Source: Hedera helix
Lineage: Eukaryota > Streptophyta > Magnoliopsida > Apiales > Araliaceae
Direction: 5' to 3'
DNA length: 64,000 nucleotides
NCBI GenBank assembly: GCA_947179155.2
Contig: OX359270.1
Location: forward strand, 3,008,077-3,072,076
Position numbers and translations under genes: made by a program. Shown here in pieces: positions 22,640 through 34,291 of the stretch; the first letter of the stretch is position 1; every line of letters begins with the position of its first letter. Under the pieces are notes generated by a model. That model had not been told where the DNA came from. It worked only from the letters and a program-made list of their open reading frames with translations, and searched no databases.

Positions 22640-24069
22640 TTTTATATTCAAAACCTATGAAGAGTGGACATTAATATAACAGGGATAAACAATAATTCAC
22701 ACATTTTCAGGAGGGTTATTAAATATAAACATTTTTCTTATTAATTATATAACAATTATACTCTTTTAAATTTTGTATTCAAAGTAAAGAATTCTATACT
22801 TTTACCGAGTCTACTTGGGGCCTTGCTTACATTTGACCAATGCTCTTAGAAAGAGAAAATTTAACAAAATCAAAAATTCAAGAATTAGAGAGTAAAAAAA
22901 AATTAAAATGAAAGCTCCTAATTCTTTCCAACCTTGCAAAATATTCTATAAAAAAAAAAAAAAAAAAAAAAATCTTGTTCACTGCATATTTTAGTGTATG
23001 TTAAGATTCTATAATATTTAGGATATTATTGCAAATTGAGAATATGCAATTATGCTAAATATGAATTAAGACTACATATCAAGAAAGAAACAATTAGAAT
23101 AGTACGGATGAGCCTCCAACAATCCAAAACTAGTGCTAAGGACATATCCTCCTTTGTCATAATGACATTATTGTTCAAGCTTTTGGTCTCCAACAATCCA
23201 AAACTAGTGCTATGCACATATCCTCCCTTGTCATATTGACATCATTGTTGAAGCTTTAGTGACCAAATTATCCTCTTTAGAGTTAAGTTTACTCTATGAA
23301 AAAATAATATAAATAAACTAAGTCACTAGTAACAAGTTCAAAAGTATCATTTAAAAGTTACGTACAAGAGATATACCTAAGCTAAGCGGGTAAATAAAGT
23401 TTGGTAGTAAGATAGATGAAATAATTTTTCTATAGATATTTTCAATAATTTCAACATAAAGATGAAATTTTGAATAAGAATAGAAAGATAAATAAATCTT
23501 AACATCGAACTGAAACTGAAACTGAAACTGAAACATATAATACATTAAATTTCAATTGATAAACTTATTAGAAATCACTAAATCATATAGAAGTGTACGA
23601 AAATAAGTTTAGTATTCGTTTTATGGATGCAATATTATACTTATGTGGTGACCCCTAAAACTTATTCTAAGTGTTTTTAAAGATGTATACAAATTATATT
23701 ATAATGACACAAATAATTTCAAAGAAAATATTTAAGAGGGGCATTTGTGTAAAACTAGTATGGAAATTGAGTGGGAGGCAAGGGTGTGATTGAGTGGAGA
23801 GGAAAGACTTTGAAAAAAAGAGTTGGTTGGTTGAATTGAACCGAAAGTACGAAAAAAGGAAAGCAAAAAAGTTCCCTTTCCCATGCGCTGAAAGCTACGA
23901 CGAAGAAAGTCGGTGCCCTGTTTGGCTTAATGACAGAAAAGCGTAGACGGAAACTCTGTTTCACCTTTGACATTAATGACGCGCTTTTATTAGATTCACA
24001 CAGCCAAACAAGACTCTTGTCTTTTATGTCGTGTGTTAGATAGACGAAGTGTCTGGGGAAACAATAACT
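22640..24069. other. Intergenic, with a ~78-bp tandem duplication at 23106-23262
   Basis: No gene seen. CTCCAACAATCCAAAACTAG followed by TGCTA..CACATATCCTCC and a GACAT.ATTGTT.AAGCTTT tail is present twice in tandem. Other marks are an A23 run near 22951 and a short GAAACT hexamer array at 23508-23533. Confidence 0.7.
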
Positions 24070-24480
24070 TCGGGGTTATTTGATAGCACGTGAATAGGAA
24101 TGAATGGTTGAATGATCGATCAGTCATTTAGTACGTTTGTTTAGAATTTAATAAAACTGAATGGTTGAATTAGTCAGAATTTTAAATTTAATGACTAAAT
24201 CTAATTTTTTTTTGGCTGAATGGTTAAGTCCTATAAAAAAAAATTTAAAATTTTAAAAAATATTAAATATTATATTAAGTAATATGAAATAAATTTACAA
24301 CAACTTTAAATTTTTTCAGATGTATAAAATAGTAAAAATATATTATTCAGATATTTCAGACATGTCACTTATCAAATAATTTTTTTCATTCAGTATTCAA
24401 AAATCTAATTCATTCAACTCATTCAGATTACTTAAGCATTCAAAATTATTTCATTCAGTTTTTATCAAACAATTCTTTAA
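24070..24480. mobile_element. Tourist-like MITE, copy 1 of a three-copy family
   Basis: Closely matches 33350-33640 and 61965-62381 over phrases such as TAAATTTACAACAACTTT, TATTATTCAGATATTTCAGA and TTTTTATCAAACA at the right end. Left end GGGGTTATTTGATA pairs with the right end. The TSD is not clean here (TTC left, TTA right), unlike the copy at 61965. Confidence 0.7.
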
Positions 24481-25299
24481 TTTTTAATGTTGCTCCAAAA
24501 TGTGGAAAATTCTTATGCATTTAATAATTTCAAAGGAGTGACGACAGAACAATAGAATTACGTAGAGAAGACGTAACAAAATCATACCCTTGACCCTCGA
24601 CTCTTTCATAGTATATGGTAATCTTAATGATTTAAGAAGATTAAAATAAATGTCACATAAGTCGTAGTGTCACTATTAACCCTGTGACTATTTTTATGAC
24701 ACTAAAATCGCTATCCAATAATTATTTTATACGACGAATATTCAAACCCTCGGTTAATATTTTGTAATTTATTTAAACAAAACGTTGATCAGAATGTACA
24801 ATTATAAATAAACTGCACAGATATTGTTAGCTACCTAGTAATTTTTCATTACACTACTAAAAAATAAATGTTTCAGTGTTGATAGAACTGATAAAGATGG
24901 TAAGTATCAATTTCAAGATTCACTAATTAATTATAAAAATAAAATTAATCCAAAGTTGACTGTTGACTCTTGTTTTTTATAGGAAAATAATCTTAATGGG
25001 GTACATAACCATTAAATTTCCTTGCTAGGCCATTTACAATGTTCAATATAGTAGACGACAACCATTAACAACTGGTTGTCTAATGTTTACTTTTCCTTTC
25101 TTTGTGGGCAGAAGAAAAGAAATATTTGAATAGAATGGGACATACTAGAAAAATGAATTTGGAACATCCTAAGGAAGGAAGGAAGAATGGCCATGCACCA
25201 ACTTGTGATAAGAATTAGCACGGGGATCATCTGAAAATCTAAAACTGTGGTTATCTAACCTAATGATCAATTGAACTCAAATAGGAAAAATATCAGAAA
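24481..25299. other. Intergenic, no gene recognised
   Basis: AT-rich. A CACTACTAAAAAATAAATG stretch at about 24852 resembles the terminus of CACTA-type or related small elements, but a matching right end was not found. Confidence 0.4.
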
Positions 25300-25680
25300 A
25301 TTTAACTACGCTACGTGCCGAGATTTCTATGGAGTAGAGAGAGGATTAGAGTGTCCATGTGTTGTTGCGTATCCGTATAAAAACTACTAACTCACGTGTT
25401 TAAAATTTAACTTAATCCAAAAAATTTAATTAGTAAGTATTAAACTCATTCATGCATTTAATCTTTCATTATTTACTCGATTTGACTTTACCTTGTGAAT
25501 TTCTAATGGCGGCTTCAGCTGGCGCTGGTTCTGGCTTTGGTGCTGACTTTGGACAAGTGGAGTCATTCAAAAGGGAGAGAAATCGAGGGAAGTTGCTATC
25601 AAATTAAATAAAACGTGGACTATAAGGCAAGGACCGATTCTTGGTCAATGGAAACAGTGAACTTGTTCGAAATTATATAA
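25300..25680 (-). pseudogene. Remnant of a GUB_WAK gene copy with its ectodomain exon deleted
   Basis: 25300-25510 matches 25742-25945 (intron start side of the next copy) and 25552-25680 matches 26878-27005 (its promoter side). In the intact copy these are separated by the 0.9-kb ectodomain exon; here they meet at about 25510-25555 (GCTGACTTTGGACAAGTGG). So an older tandem copy has lost its exon by internal deletion. Confidence 0.72.
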
Positions 25681-25980
25681 TCTATCGTAAATAGTTATAG
25701 AAATGATAAAAAAATAATCCTACGACTATAAAAAATATCAGGAACTTAACTAGGCTACGTGTCGAGATTTTTTGGAAATAGGGAGAGAACTGGAGTGTCC
25801 GCACGTTGTGTATCCATACAGAAACCAGTAACTCACATATCTGAAATTCAACTTTATCCAAAAACTTAAATCAGTAGGTATGCAACTCATTCATGCATGT
25901 TAATTTTTCATTATTTACTCAATTTGATTTAACCTTGTGAATTTATGAAGGAAGAAAGTTGAAGAAGAAGATAAATATAC

Positions 25981-26797
25981 CAACAGCTCTAGTTGCCGTT
26001 GCCGCCGACTTTGGACACGTGTACAGATAGGCCCCGTCGTGACAGAGGCATGAGAACCCACTTGAATCCATGCCGGACCAACACAATCCATCGGAATTCG
26101 CACACGCTAAGCACGCTTCATTAATTTTATAAAGCATAACAAAACTCGGGTTCAACAATTCCTGCAGCTGCATCTTTACATTACTCTCGAATTCCTCAAG
26201 AACTGTCCTGTTAACTGGAACCCTTACCTTAATTTCGCAATCTTGAAGAATTGGGAACTGAGACAGCGAAGCTTCACCCCCGAAAAAAACGACAGCTTTA
26301 GGCCCTGAACTCGTTGTGCACCTAAAATTATTTGGAATTGAGTTCCAAACAATTGCATTTATCCCAAGGGGACAATCGTACAACACAAGAAGATCTTCAG
26401 TATCATGACCATAATCAAATAATGTTTCATTGAAATTTGCACTAATTTCAAATTCCTGTGGGCAATTATCATGCGAAACATCACCCGCACGCTCCATTTT
26501 TATTTCACAACTAGACATATTGATGTATTGTACGCGAAATTTCTTTCCAGAACCGATATCTAACATAGCAAACTGATCCTCATCTCCCTCGTTTACGCAG
26601 CTGAGCTTTAATCCCTCAAGTCCGCAATACTTGGGTCGATTGTCTCCCCAGAAAGGGTACCCGATTTCGGTTACATTTTTGCCGCAATTAAAAGTTTGAT
26701 TGCACTCTAAGTAGAATTTTTCATGATCTAATTGAGCATGATATTTAGGGAGTATGAACAAATGGAGTGAAATGATGAGGGAGAGTTGAGCATACAT
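25981..26797 (-). CDS. GUB_WAK ectodomain exon, no kinase exon found (copy 1)
   Basis: The frame opens with MYAQLSLIISLHLFIL, a signal peptide, then CNQTFNCGKNVTEIGYPFWG and the NRPKYCGLEGLKL motif of GUB_WAK_bind, and ends with the WAK-associated region CLACANSDGLCWSGM...CLCHDG. This is the first exon of LRK10L2-type genes. A GT donor (GTATAT) follows at 25980-25979 in phase 1, the same phase as the intact gene. No TM or kinase exon could be found in the 3.6 kb downstream towards 22.4 kb. Without splicing the frame runs on to a stop at 25943 and adds a short hydrophobic tail (VGIFIFFFNF). Either a truncated gene coding for a secreted or loosely anchored ectodomain, or a gene fragment. Confidence 0.72.
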
Positions 26798-27010
26798 TTG
26801 TTATGGCTGATGGGAGAAATTAAAGGTATGCTTAATTTGAGGGATTTGTATAGGGAGAATTATTTGGTAATTAATATACAAGTGGAGTCATATTCAAAAG
26901 GGAGAAAAGTCGAGGGAAGTTGCTATCAAATTTAATAAAACGTGGACTATAAGGCAAGGACCGGTTCTTGGTCAACGGAGATAGTGAACTTGTTTGGAAT
27001 TTTCGTCTGT

Positions 27011-27950
27011 GTGCACCGAATTGAGAAATTGATGCGGCTGCTGATCTAAACAACCGCTTTTGTATATTAGTATTTGTTTAGGTTTTCTTGTGCTGATTTG
27101 GTAAGGAAATATTTGGATATTAATATTTTAATATCCCTTGTTACCAACTATTCTAGCTCTATATATACCTATTAATACCGGATCAAACATCTTATATTAC
27201 GTTTAAATTGAAAAAATGTAAGAATTAAGAATAGAATAAATGGAGGAATAAAATTGAATCTTAGCCTTTCGAATGTATATTTGGATGAATTCAAGAATGA
27301 AAACAAGATGGAAAAAATAAAAAAATAATCAACCCAACTACTCCGCCCTTACCCAAAAGAATAAAATTGGTAGTGGTGTTCTCGACAACAACAGGTGATG
27401 GTGGTGGTGATGGATAGTAGCGATAGATAACTGTGGTGGAAAGCCAACATCTGGGACGGTAGGTGACAAACATGGATGGGCATTAGTGGTGAGGGGACCA
27501 TTTGTAATAGGAGGGTAATAATTATCAAATTTATCTATTCCACTAGAATGAATCTCATTCATGCATCTCTTCGATGAAATGAAAATTAATAAGAGAGGAA
27601 TGAATTTTCATTCAATCAAACTAATCCATTTCGCTAAAATGAATCATCAAACACTTTTTTTCATTTCGTCAGAATGAGTTATTACATTTTGACCTCTATT
27701 CACCCTATCCAAATACGATATAAGAGTTAAAAGATTATTGTAATTTAGCTGCATTTATAATATGTCTCCTCCCAAAATAATTTAGTGTAGGACTTATCCA
27801 ACTTAAATAATTTGTGAAATATTGTGTGTATTCAGTAATCGACTCAATGCACCGCTGAAGATAGTAGCCAGAGATTCTATCATTATTAAAAAAGATACTA
27901 TATACCAAAATTGTGACTTAGAAAACCAAAAAATAGGCTGCTGAGAATTT
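27011..27950. other. Spacer between ectodomain copies
   Basis: No kinase or TM exon recognised on the - strand, where one would be expected for the gene at 28 kb. A short open stretch at 27803-28078 is hydrophobic near 27850-27900 but lacks family motifs. Confidence 0.5.
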
Positions 27951-27988
27951 CTATGATGAGTATATGACAAAGAAGAAAATGAACACAC

Positions 27989-28814
27989 CTCGATTCGCAC
28001 AAGTAAACGGAAAAACTCCATCGCGACATATGCACTGGAATCGCCCTGAATTCGCATAATCCGACCCACACAACCCACTGGAATTCACACAAGCTGAACA
28101 TGCTACTCCATCAATTATATAATCCAAAACAAACCCCTGCTTCAATAGATCCATCATTGTCATTAACACGTTATTCCTTAATTCCCCAAAAGCGCTCCGA
28201 AGAACTGGAACCACCATTTGAGTTTTGCATTCCACAAATTCCCCAGAATGATCCGGAGTCCAAGAGGATTCGCCCACGTAGAAACCATTACTCAGAACCC
28301 CGTCTTTGGTACACGTAAAATTGTTCCAAATTGCTCCAGCCGGTAAATTTATGTCTAGACCCGGGGGGCAATCATAGAATAAATAGATAATTTCGGTGGC
28401 GAAATTGTAACCAAAGATTGTTTTATTCGGAATGGTATATGAGCCCAAAGGGAAACAAATATTAGCACCATCATCGGGAATATCATCGAGAATATCATTG
28501 CGTACAATCTTTATTGCTAGAGTGGACTGATTGATGTCAAGTACGCGAAATGGCATGCCACCATTGATATCTATTGTAGCATGTTCATTGCCATCACATT
28601 TGAGCTGGAACCCTTTAAGGCCGCAACAGGAAGGTCGATTTTCTCCCCAAAAAGGGTAGCTAATATTTATTACGTTTTCGCCACACTTGAAAGGATTAAG
28701 GCACTCCGAGTATTGTACTTCAACTTCTTGGCCATGAACTGAACTCGAAAATGTTAGAAAAAGGACGGTGGTGGTGATGAGATTAAGGCGCAGAGATAAA
28801 ATTTGAGCATACAT
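27989..28814 (-). CDS. GUB_WAK ectodomain exon, no kinase exon found (copy 2)
   Basis: Start chosen at 28814 (MYAQILSLRLNLITTTVLF), because it aligns with the start of copy 1 and opens a signal peptide; the frame is open further upstream to 28946. Domain marks: CLNPFKCGENVINISYPFWG, ENRPSCCGLKGFQLKC, several N-glycosylation sites, and CSACVNSSGLCGS...CICRDG. A GTGTGT donor follows at 27988 in phase 1. Read through, it ends at 27951 after GVFIFFFVIYSS. Most similar to the copy at 31 kb and the pseudogene at 30 kb. Role as an extracellular carbohydrate-binding protein is inferred. Confidence 0.72.
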
Positions 28815-28946
28815 TAATTTGTAAGCGCTAGCTAAGCGAAGAAGGAATGGTGTGGGGATTTGGTATAGGGTGATATAAAGGGGGTAAATAATAATAAAAA
28901 TGTTCAAGAAAAGTCTCTCGAATATCACTGACCAGTTCTTTTTCAA

Positions 28947-29796
28947 ATAAAATAGTCAACTTGTTTGCATTTTCGTAAACATTTTTTTATTTTTTTAATA
29001 TTAGTTTGTGTTGATTTCAGGGGTTCAGATGGAGTGTGTCTCGAATTTTTATTTTGAATCCGGCTTTTGATTTGACCTATTATGTTTTTAATCTTGTTAT
29101 ATATATATATATATATATATATGCTCACGATTAATTTTAATTTTAAATTAAATATATATATCTATTCTCAGTTTCTAGATTTCTTCAAGTACTCAACTCT
29201 TTGAAATCAAAGCAAACAACATAATTTAGTATAGTCCAAGTTTTTTAACAGGCTAACAAGCTATCGCAAGTTATTGAAATTGAAATCTTACCTAAAGTTG
29301 AAAGTTCAAAAAATTAAGTAAACGGTCCAATCAATGAAAATTGCAAGTACGGATTCATATTCATAGCCCTGACCATTAACACCTAAATATATTTATGTGA
29401 CTCATAATTTAATAAGGGTTGTCTGTATGTGTTCAGTGTACTTGCGACCAAAATGTAATCCAAACCGAACTATTTTCTGCAACGACACATAAATACGTTC
29501 TCAGCATATATACCTGATCTATCATCCATACACGCTATATATATCTCATAATGAAATATGTTAGCAACTAATAGCGACGATCTAAATATTCGACAAGATT
29601 TGCTATTGATTTCGATTCCAACTACTGGCATGCTATGGCGATGGTTTCACACCAGCTACTATTTTGTCGCTAATCTCATAGTTCAGTTGTTTTCGTCGAT
29701 GATTCCCTCCATTTCATTTTTCACTTATTTTTTTTCAATTCACATTCCCATAAAAATCACTACTTGCAAACCCCTCTCATACAAGTAGAACTATTC
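28947..29796. other. Spacer with (TA)n, no gene
   Basis: A (TA)n tract at 29097-29121. GCGACGATC / TTTTGTCGCTAATC motifs at 29570-29690 look like subterminal repeats of a small DNA transposon, but no ends were found. Confidence 0.45.
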
Positions 29797-30268
29797 CTAA
29801 ATGAGTGAACCCCACGGCGTGGTAAATTAAGACCCCAAGGACAATTGTAGAATAAGTGGAGAACTTCAGTACTATTTGGATGGAAATAAAATAGAGTTTC
29901 ATTCAACTTGGAATCATTGAATTCTTCGAGACAAATATCCTTTTAGAGATATCAAGACGGGAAAGCATTATTGGGAGAGTGGATTGATTGATGTGAAGTA
30001 CGCTAAAAGTCATGTCAACACCGATATCTATAGTAATATAATCATCGTTATGACAGCTGAGCTCAAACCTTTCAAGGCCACAATAGGAAGTTCAATTTTC
30101 GCCCCAAAAAGGGTAAGCGTACTTTTTTATATTTTTGCCACACTTAAAAAGACGAAGGCACTCCTCGTATTGTTTATAATTGTGGGCATCAAAAGATCTT
30201 GAAAATGTTAACAAAAGGAGTGATATGGTAATGATATTAAGGCGCAGTAAGAAGAGTTGAGCATACAT
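29797..30268 (-). pseudogene. Decayed GUB_WAK ectodomain exon (copy 3)
   Basis: From an ATG at 30268 the - strand reads MYAQLFLLRLNIITISLLLL, then with frameshifts FKCGKNIKKYAYPFWGEN, a stop where NRP should be, SYCGLERFELSCHNDDYITI, and INQSTLPIMLSRLDI. The 3' half, including the WAK-associated region and the splice donor, is missing after about 29797. Closest to copies 2 and 4. Confidence 0.85.
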
Positions 30269-30943
30269 TTGTAAACACTAATCGGATTTCTGGCAAGAAA
30301 ATTGGTTAGACCGACAAAAAAAGAAGAGAAATGTTGTTTTAAAATATTTTGAGGTATGAATTGAGGATTTCTAAATTTTAAGAGGCAAATTAGAAAAAAG
30401 TCCAATATTAGGGGACCGTTTTGTCATTAACCCATATATTTTTGCTGTAACAATACACGCAGCCTTAAACACCTAAGGTGTAAGACCTAGGCTTCCTCCA
30501 CCTAGCTAATTCCATCAATACATATTTATAAACAAAAATATTATATTTAGCGACATAATAAAATTCATAATAAAAATAATTGTGTCGTCTTATACTAAAA
30601 TAATATTTGTAATGTTAAATATACACCTGCTGGAATGCAAAAAATGTGTAATGGAATTGATCCCAATCCAAGTTATACTAATCGGGAATTCACCTAATTA
30701 AAAAGCTAAATTTGTGCGAAGTTATGTATAGGAGTTAAACCTAATCAGTAAAATATCGAACTTCTAAGGATTATGATGTAACTATTTGTAAGGATATATC
30801 TTCTGTGGGTCTCTTAACTCTGCTGGCCATTGATCATAAGGATTGTGAATTTATGTACATCTTTAGCAACAAAAAAAGGTGTCAAACTTCAAACAGAAAA
30901 AGGATTTTAATAAAACCAAACATTTTGGCTAGCTATTTGTGAC
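30269..30943. other. Spacer, no kinase exon
   Basis: The region where exon 2 and the kinase exon of the 31-kb copy would lie. None seen. TTTAGCGACATAATAAAATTC and AATTGTGTCGTC near 30537-30588 suggest a remnant of a small DNA element. Confidence 0.5.
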
Positions 30944-31011
30944 TCAAAAAATGGTTGCAGAGAATTTTATTAGAAGTGCATAGCAACAACAAAAACAGAG
31001 AATGAACACAC

Positions 31012-31822
31012 CTGGATTCGGGCATGTAAACTGATGAACTCCATCGTGACAGATGCACCGAAACTGTCGCGAATTCTCAAAATCAGAACCACACAACCCA
31101 CCGGAATTCACACAAGCCGAGCAAGCAGTTTCATCAATTATATAATCCACAAGAAATCCCTCCTTCAATAATTCCACCATTGTCATCATCGACACATTTT
31201 CCCTAAATTCCTTAAAAGCCCCTCGTAAAACCGCAGCCACCATCCCAGGCCTGCATTTCCGAAGCTCATCGGCAGAAAATAATTCTTCAGCATAAAAACC
31301 ATAATTTTGAGCCCCGTTTTTCGTACACGTAAAGCTCCTCCCAATTAAGCCATTTGGCAATTCAATATTTAGCTCAGAAGGGCAATCATAATATAAATAG
31401 ATAATTTCCGTCCCCGGATTGTAACCAAAATGTGTTCTATTCGAAATTCTACTAGTCATCACTACTGGTGGACAACTATTTCTATCATCTGGGATATCCG
31501 TTAGTGCAATTTTTATTTCGTGACCGGATTGATTGATGCTAAGTATGCGAAATGTCAACGAGTCGATGTGGATAGTGGTAAAATCGTCGTTTCCGCAGCT
31601 GAGCTCGAAACCATCTAGGCCACAATACGAGGGTCTATTGCCTCCCCAGAAAGGGTACCCGATTCCTCGTATATTTTTGCCACAATTAAAGGCTTGATTT
31701 CGGCATTCGGAGAATTGTGGGATTTCTTGAGCATGAATTTTTGGGAGTTTTAGTAAAATTAGTGAAATTGTGAAAAGGAAAATGGGGAGTAAAATGTTTG
31801 TGGAGAAGAGTTGAAGAAACAT
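31012..31822 (-). CDS. GUB_WAK ectodomain exon, no kinase exon found (copy 4)
   Basis: Opens with a long hydrophobic signal peptide (MFLQLFSTNILLPIFLF...IHAQ), followed by CRNQAFNCGKNIRGIGYPFW, NRPSYCGLDGFELSC and the Cys-rich CSACVNSGGLCGS...CICHDG. Length and order match the first exon of LRK10L2 genes. A GTGTGT donor at 31011 keeps phase 1. Read-through continues to 30944 and adds a Cys-rich hydrophobic tail (GVFILCFCCCYALLIKF). A poly(G) tract of 36 lies 47 bp upstream of the start. No downstream TM or kinase exon. Could encode a secreted or membrane-tail ectodomain, or be an orphaned exon. Confidence 0.72.
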
Positions 31823-31868
31823 TTTTAGTAATCATGGAACAAGGGATGGTTTGTTAGGATTTTGTCGG

Positions 31869-31869
<1 letters not shown>

Positions 31870-31905
<36 letters not shown>
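31870..31905. repeat. Poly(G) run of 36
   Basis: Uninterrupted G on + in the proximal promoter or 5' UTR of the 31-kb copy (C36 in its transcript if included). Second of two long poly(G) tracts beside family members. Confidence 0.75.
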
Positions 31906-31907
<2 letters not shown>

Positions 31908-32774
31908 GATGTAAAGGAAACAAAGTGATAATGTTGAATAGAATGAAACTCGTGGGGAATTTCTTCTGTATAATTGAGAACGATGGCCCGCCGATTTTCA
32001 TGACTACTAAATTGTTGGTTTAGAATATATATTTTTGTTAAATTATAAGGTTTGGGATGGACCTAAGAAAGTTCTTAAAAGATGCATGACTAGGAAAAGT
32101 ACCGTCTACAATGGTCCAAAAAAATATACCCACTACACTTTTTATTTATTTATTTAATAATAGCAATCGACATTGGCACACCAATAATGCTGAATAAAAT
32201 GGAGTAAAAACATTATTATTAGAACAACAAGTATTGTTTTAAATTTAAAATATAGTTAAATAATTATCTGAATAAAATGTTGTTATCAGAATATTTACTA
32301 AAGTGTTAAGTGTTACTGAAACAATCATACAAATTTCATTAATATATATTTATTTTGATAATATTATTTTTAATTTAACAATATCAATCCTTTAATTTTA
32401 TTCAAATAATATTAACAACCTTAATAATTGGAATATGCACCAACTAGGCAACTAGTGGTTGCAAGGTGACAAAATAGGTCGCTCACACGAAGATAACTCT
32501 AAGAAATTGATATTTTTATATAAAAAATTAATATTTTTATAAAATTTTATTCACATAAAAAAATTCTAAATTATTATTTATATAAAAAATATCTTATAAA
32601 AATTATTAATTTTCCATAAAAATACCAATTCTCTAACTTTATTACGTTGATATGAACTCAATACATATACTTCATGCATGTCATTGTCACTATATTCATT
32701 TATAAAAAGTGTGGTGTGGAATGTATCAACGTTTATGGCGGCTTCTTACAATTAAGCTAGCTCCAATAGTGCAA
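31906..32774. other. Intergenic, no gene recognised
   Basis: AT-rich, with TATTTTTATAAAA-type short inverted stretches near 32505-32635. No clear element boundaries. Confidence 0.4.
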
Positions 32775-33110
32775 GAAAATAAATTATAGGATAACTCTTG
32801 GGGACCGGTCCTAGTGACCGGTTCAAAAAATATTTTTATTTTTTTTAATTATTTTTTAAATATTTACAATATTTATTTTAATAAAAATTTTTTTATAGAA
32901 TTCAGTAATTTAAGTATAATTTGAATACATGTAAATAACAGTGTCGAACAGTCTGTACAACACTATTATTTATATATATTCAAATTACACCTAAATCATT
33001 TAATTTTTTTTTAAAAAAATATCAAAATAAATTTTATAAATATTTTAAGAATAAAAAATAAAAAAAATTAAAAAATTAAACCGGCCGTAGCACCGGTCTC
33101 TCAGAAGGAT
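32775..33110. mobile_element. ~335-bp hairpin MITE with a partial second copy of its end
   Basis: Left AGGATAACTCTTGGGGACCG and right rc AGGATCCTTCTGAGAGACCG are imperfect TIRs, and the arms pair on towards the centre (ATAACAGTGT / ACACTATTAT near 32937-32966), so the whole element can fold back. The left-end sequence (TAAGATAACTCTTGGGGACC) recurs directly after the right end at 33115-33137. Confidence 0.7.
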
Positions 33111-33349
33111 CCTTATAAGATAACTCTTGGGGACCGGTTCTAAATTATAAAAATAAGACTATAAAATACTCCTATATCATTTTCCCATAGTAGGTAGAGG
33201 CTGGAAATGACCTAACTTCGACCTATATACAATTCTAAAATAATATAATAAAAAACATTAAAATTAGAATTATAATTAGAATTGAAAAAGTGGTCAAAAG
33301 AGTTCAGCTTCATTGAGGCTTGAAATAATGATGATTCCCAAAAAAGTGA

Positions 33350-33640
33350 GGAAGGGACTGTTATTGAACGGCTAAATAGCTGAATCAGTTAATTATTTAA
33401 TATATTTATTTAGAATTAAAAATATATATTAAATATTATATTAAGTAATATTAAATAAATTTATAATAATTTTGAATTTTTTTAAAGGGATAAAATAGTA
33501 AAAATATGTTATTCAGATATTTCAGACATATCACTTATCAAATAACTTTTTTTATTCAGTATTCAGAAATCTAATTCATTCAGATTACTTAAACATTCAG
33601 AACAATTTCATTCAATTTTTATCAAACATCCTCTAAATAT
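33350..33640. mobile_element. Tourist-like MITE, copy 2 of a three-copy family
   Basis: Shares ATTAAATATTATATTAAGTA, TTATTCAGATATTTCAGACA and TTTTTATCAAACATCC with the copies at 24070 and 61965. Ends are degraded and no TSD is clear. Confidence 0.65.
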
Positions 33641-33991
33641 CGGAATTTTATCCATTATATCTATCTTTTAATTTATTTCAATATATATTTAATAATTTAA
33701 ATATTATTTCTAATGATAATACTAATGATATATTTATTTGTAATAAATTTTACAGTGTCATTAATTATTTATAATAAATTATATTATATTATTAATTATT
33801 TATAATAAATTTTATTATGTTATTGAATATAAATTTTGTAACGTTAAAAATATATTATAAATAATTAAATAATAACAGATATAATAGAAGAAATCTTAAT
33901 CCGAAAATAAGGGACCACGCTCTCTCGAAGCGAGGCCCCTCTCTCTCTCAAATAAAAAATGTTAAGCACAAGATCAAGTGGAGCCATTTTT

Positions 33992-34150
33992 GCTCCAGGG
34001 AGCACTCTCTGTGAACAAATTAGATGGTACAAAGTTGAATATAGTACCTTGATAATTGACTACGTTATATATATATTGGCTCCAGGGAGCACTCTCTGTA
34101 AACAAATTAGATGGTACAAAGTTGAATATAGTACCTTGATAATTGACTAT
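33992..34150. repeat. 87-bp tandem duplication
   Basis: GCTCCAGGGAGCACTCTCTG and the following AACAAATTAGATGGTACAAA occur at 33992 and 34079 with one or two differences. The frame through it (33959-34201) is not a gene. Confidence 0.9.
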
Positions 34151-34291
34151 ATATATATATATACATTCTTTAAAATATTTAATTTATATATATTCATTTA
34201 AAATTATTTATTATCCCAAAAAATTAATTTATTAAATTTATGATTTATTAAAGTATATATATTCTTAATTTTTCTTTTTATGATTCAAGTT

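Noticed and set aside
28815..28946. N-terminal extension MKKNWSVIFERLF of the 28-kb ectodomain copy
   Set aside because: The internal Met at 28814 aligns with sister copies and starts a proper signal peptide.
33959..34201. 80-aa frame with repeated PGSTLC..IRWYKVEYSTLI
   Set aside because: Due to an 87-bp tandem duplication in non-coding DNA; no homology recognised.
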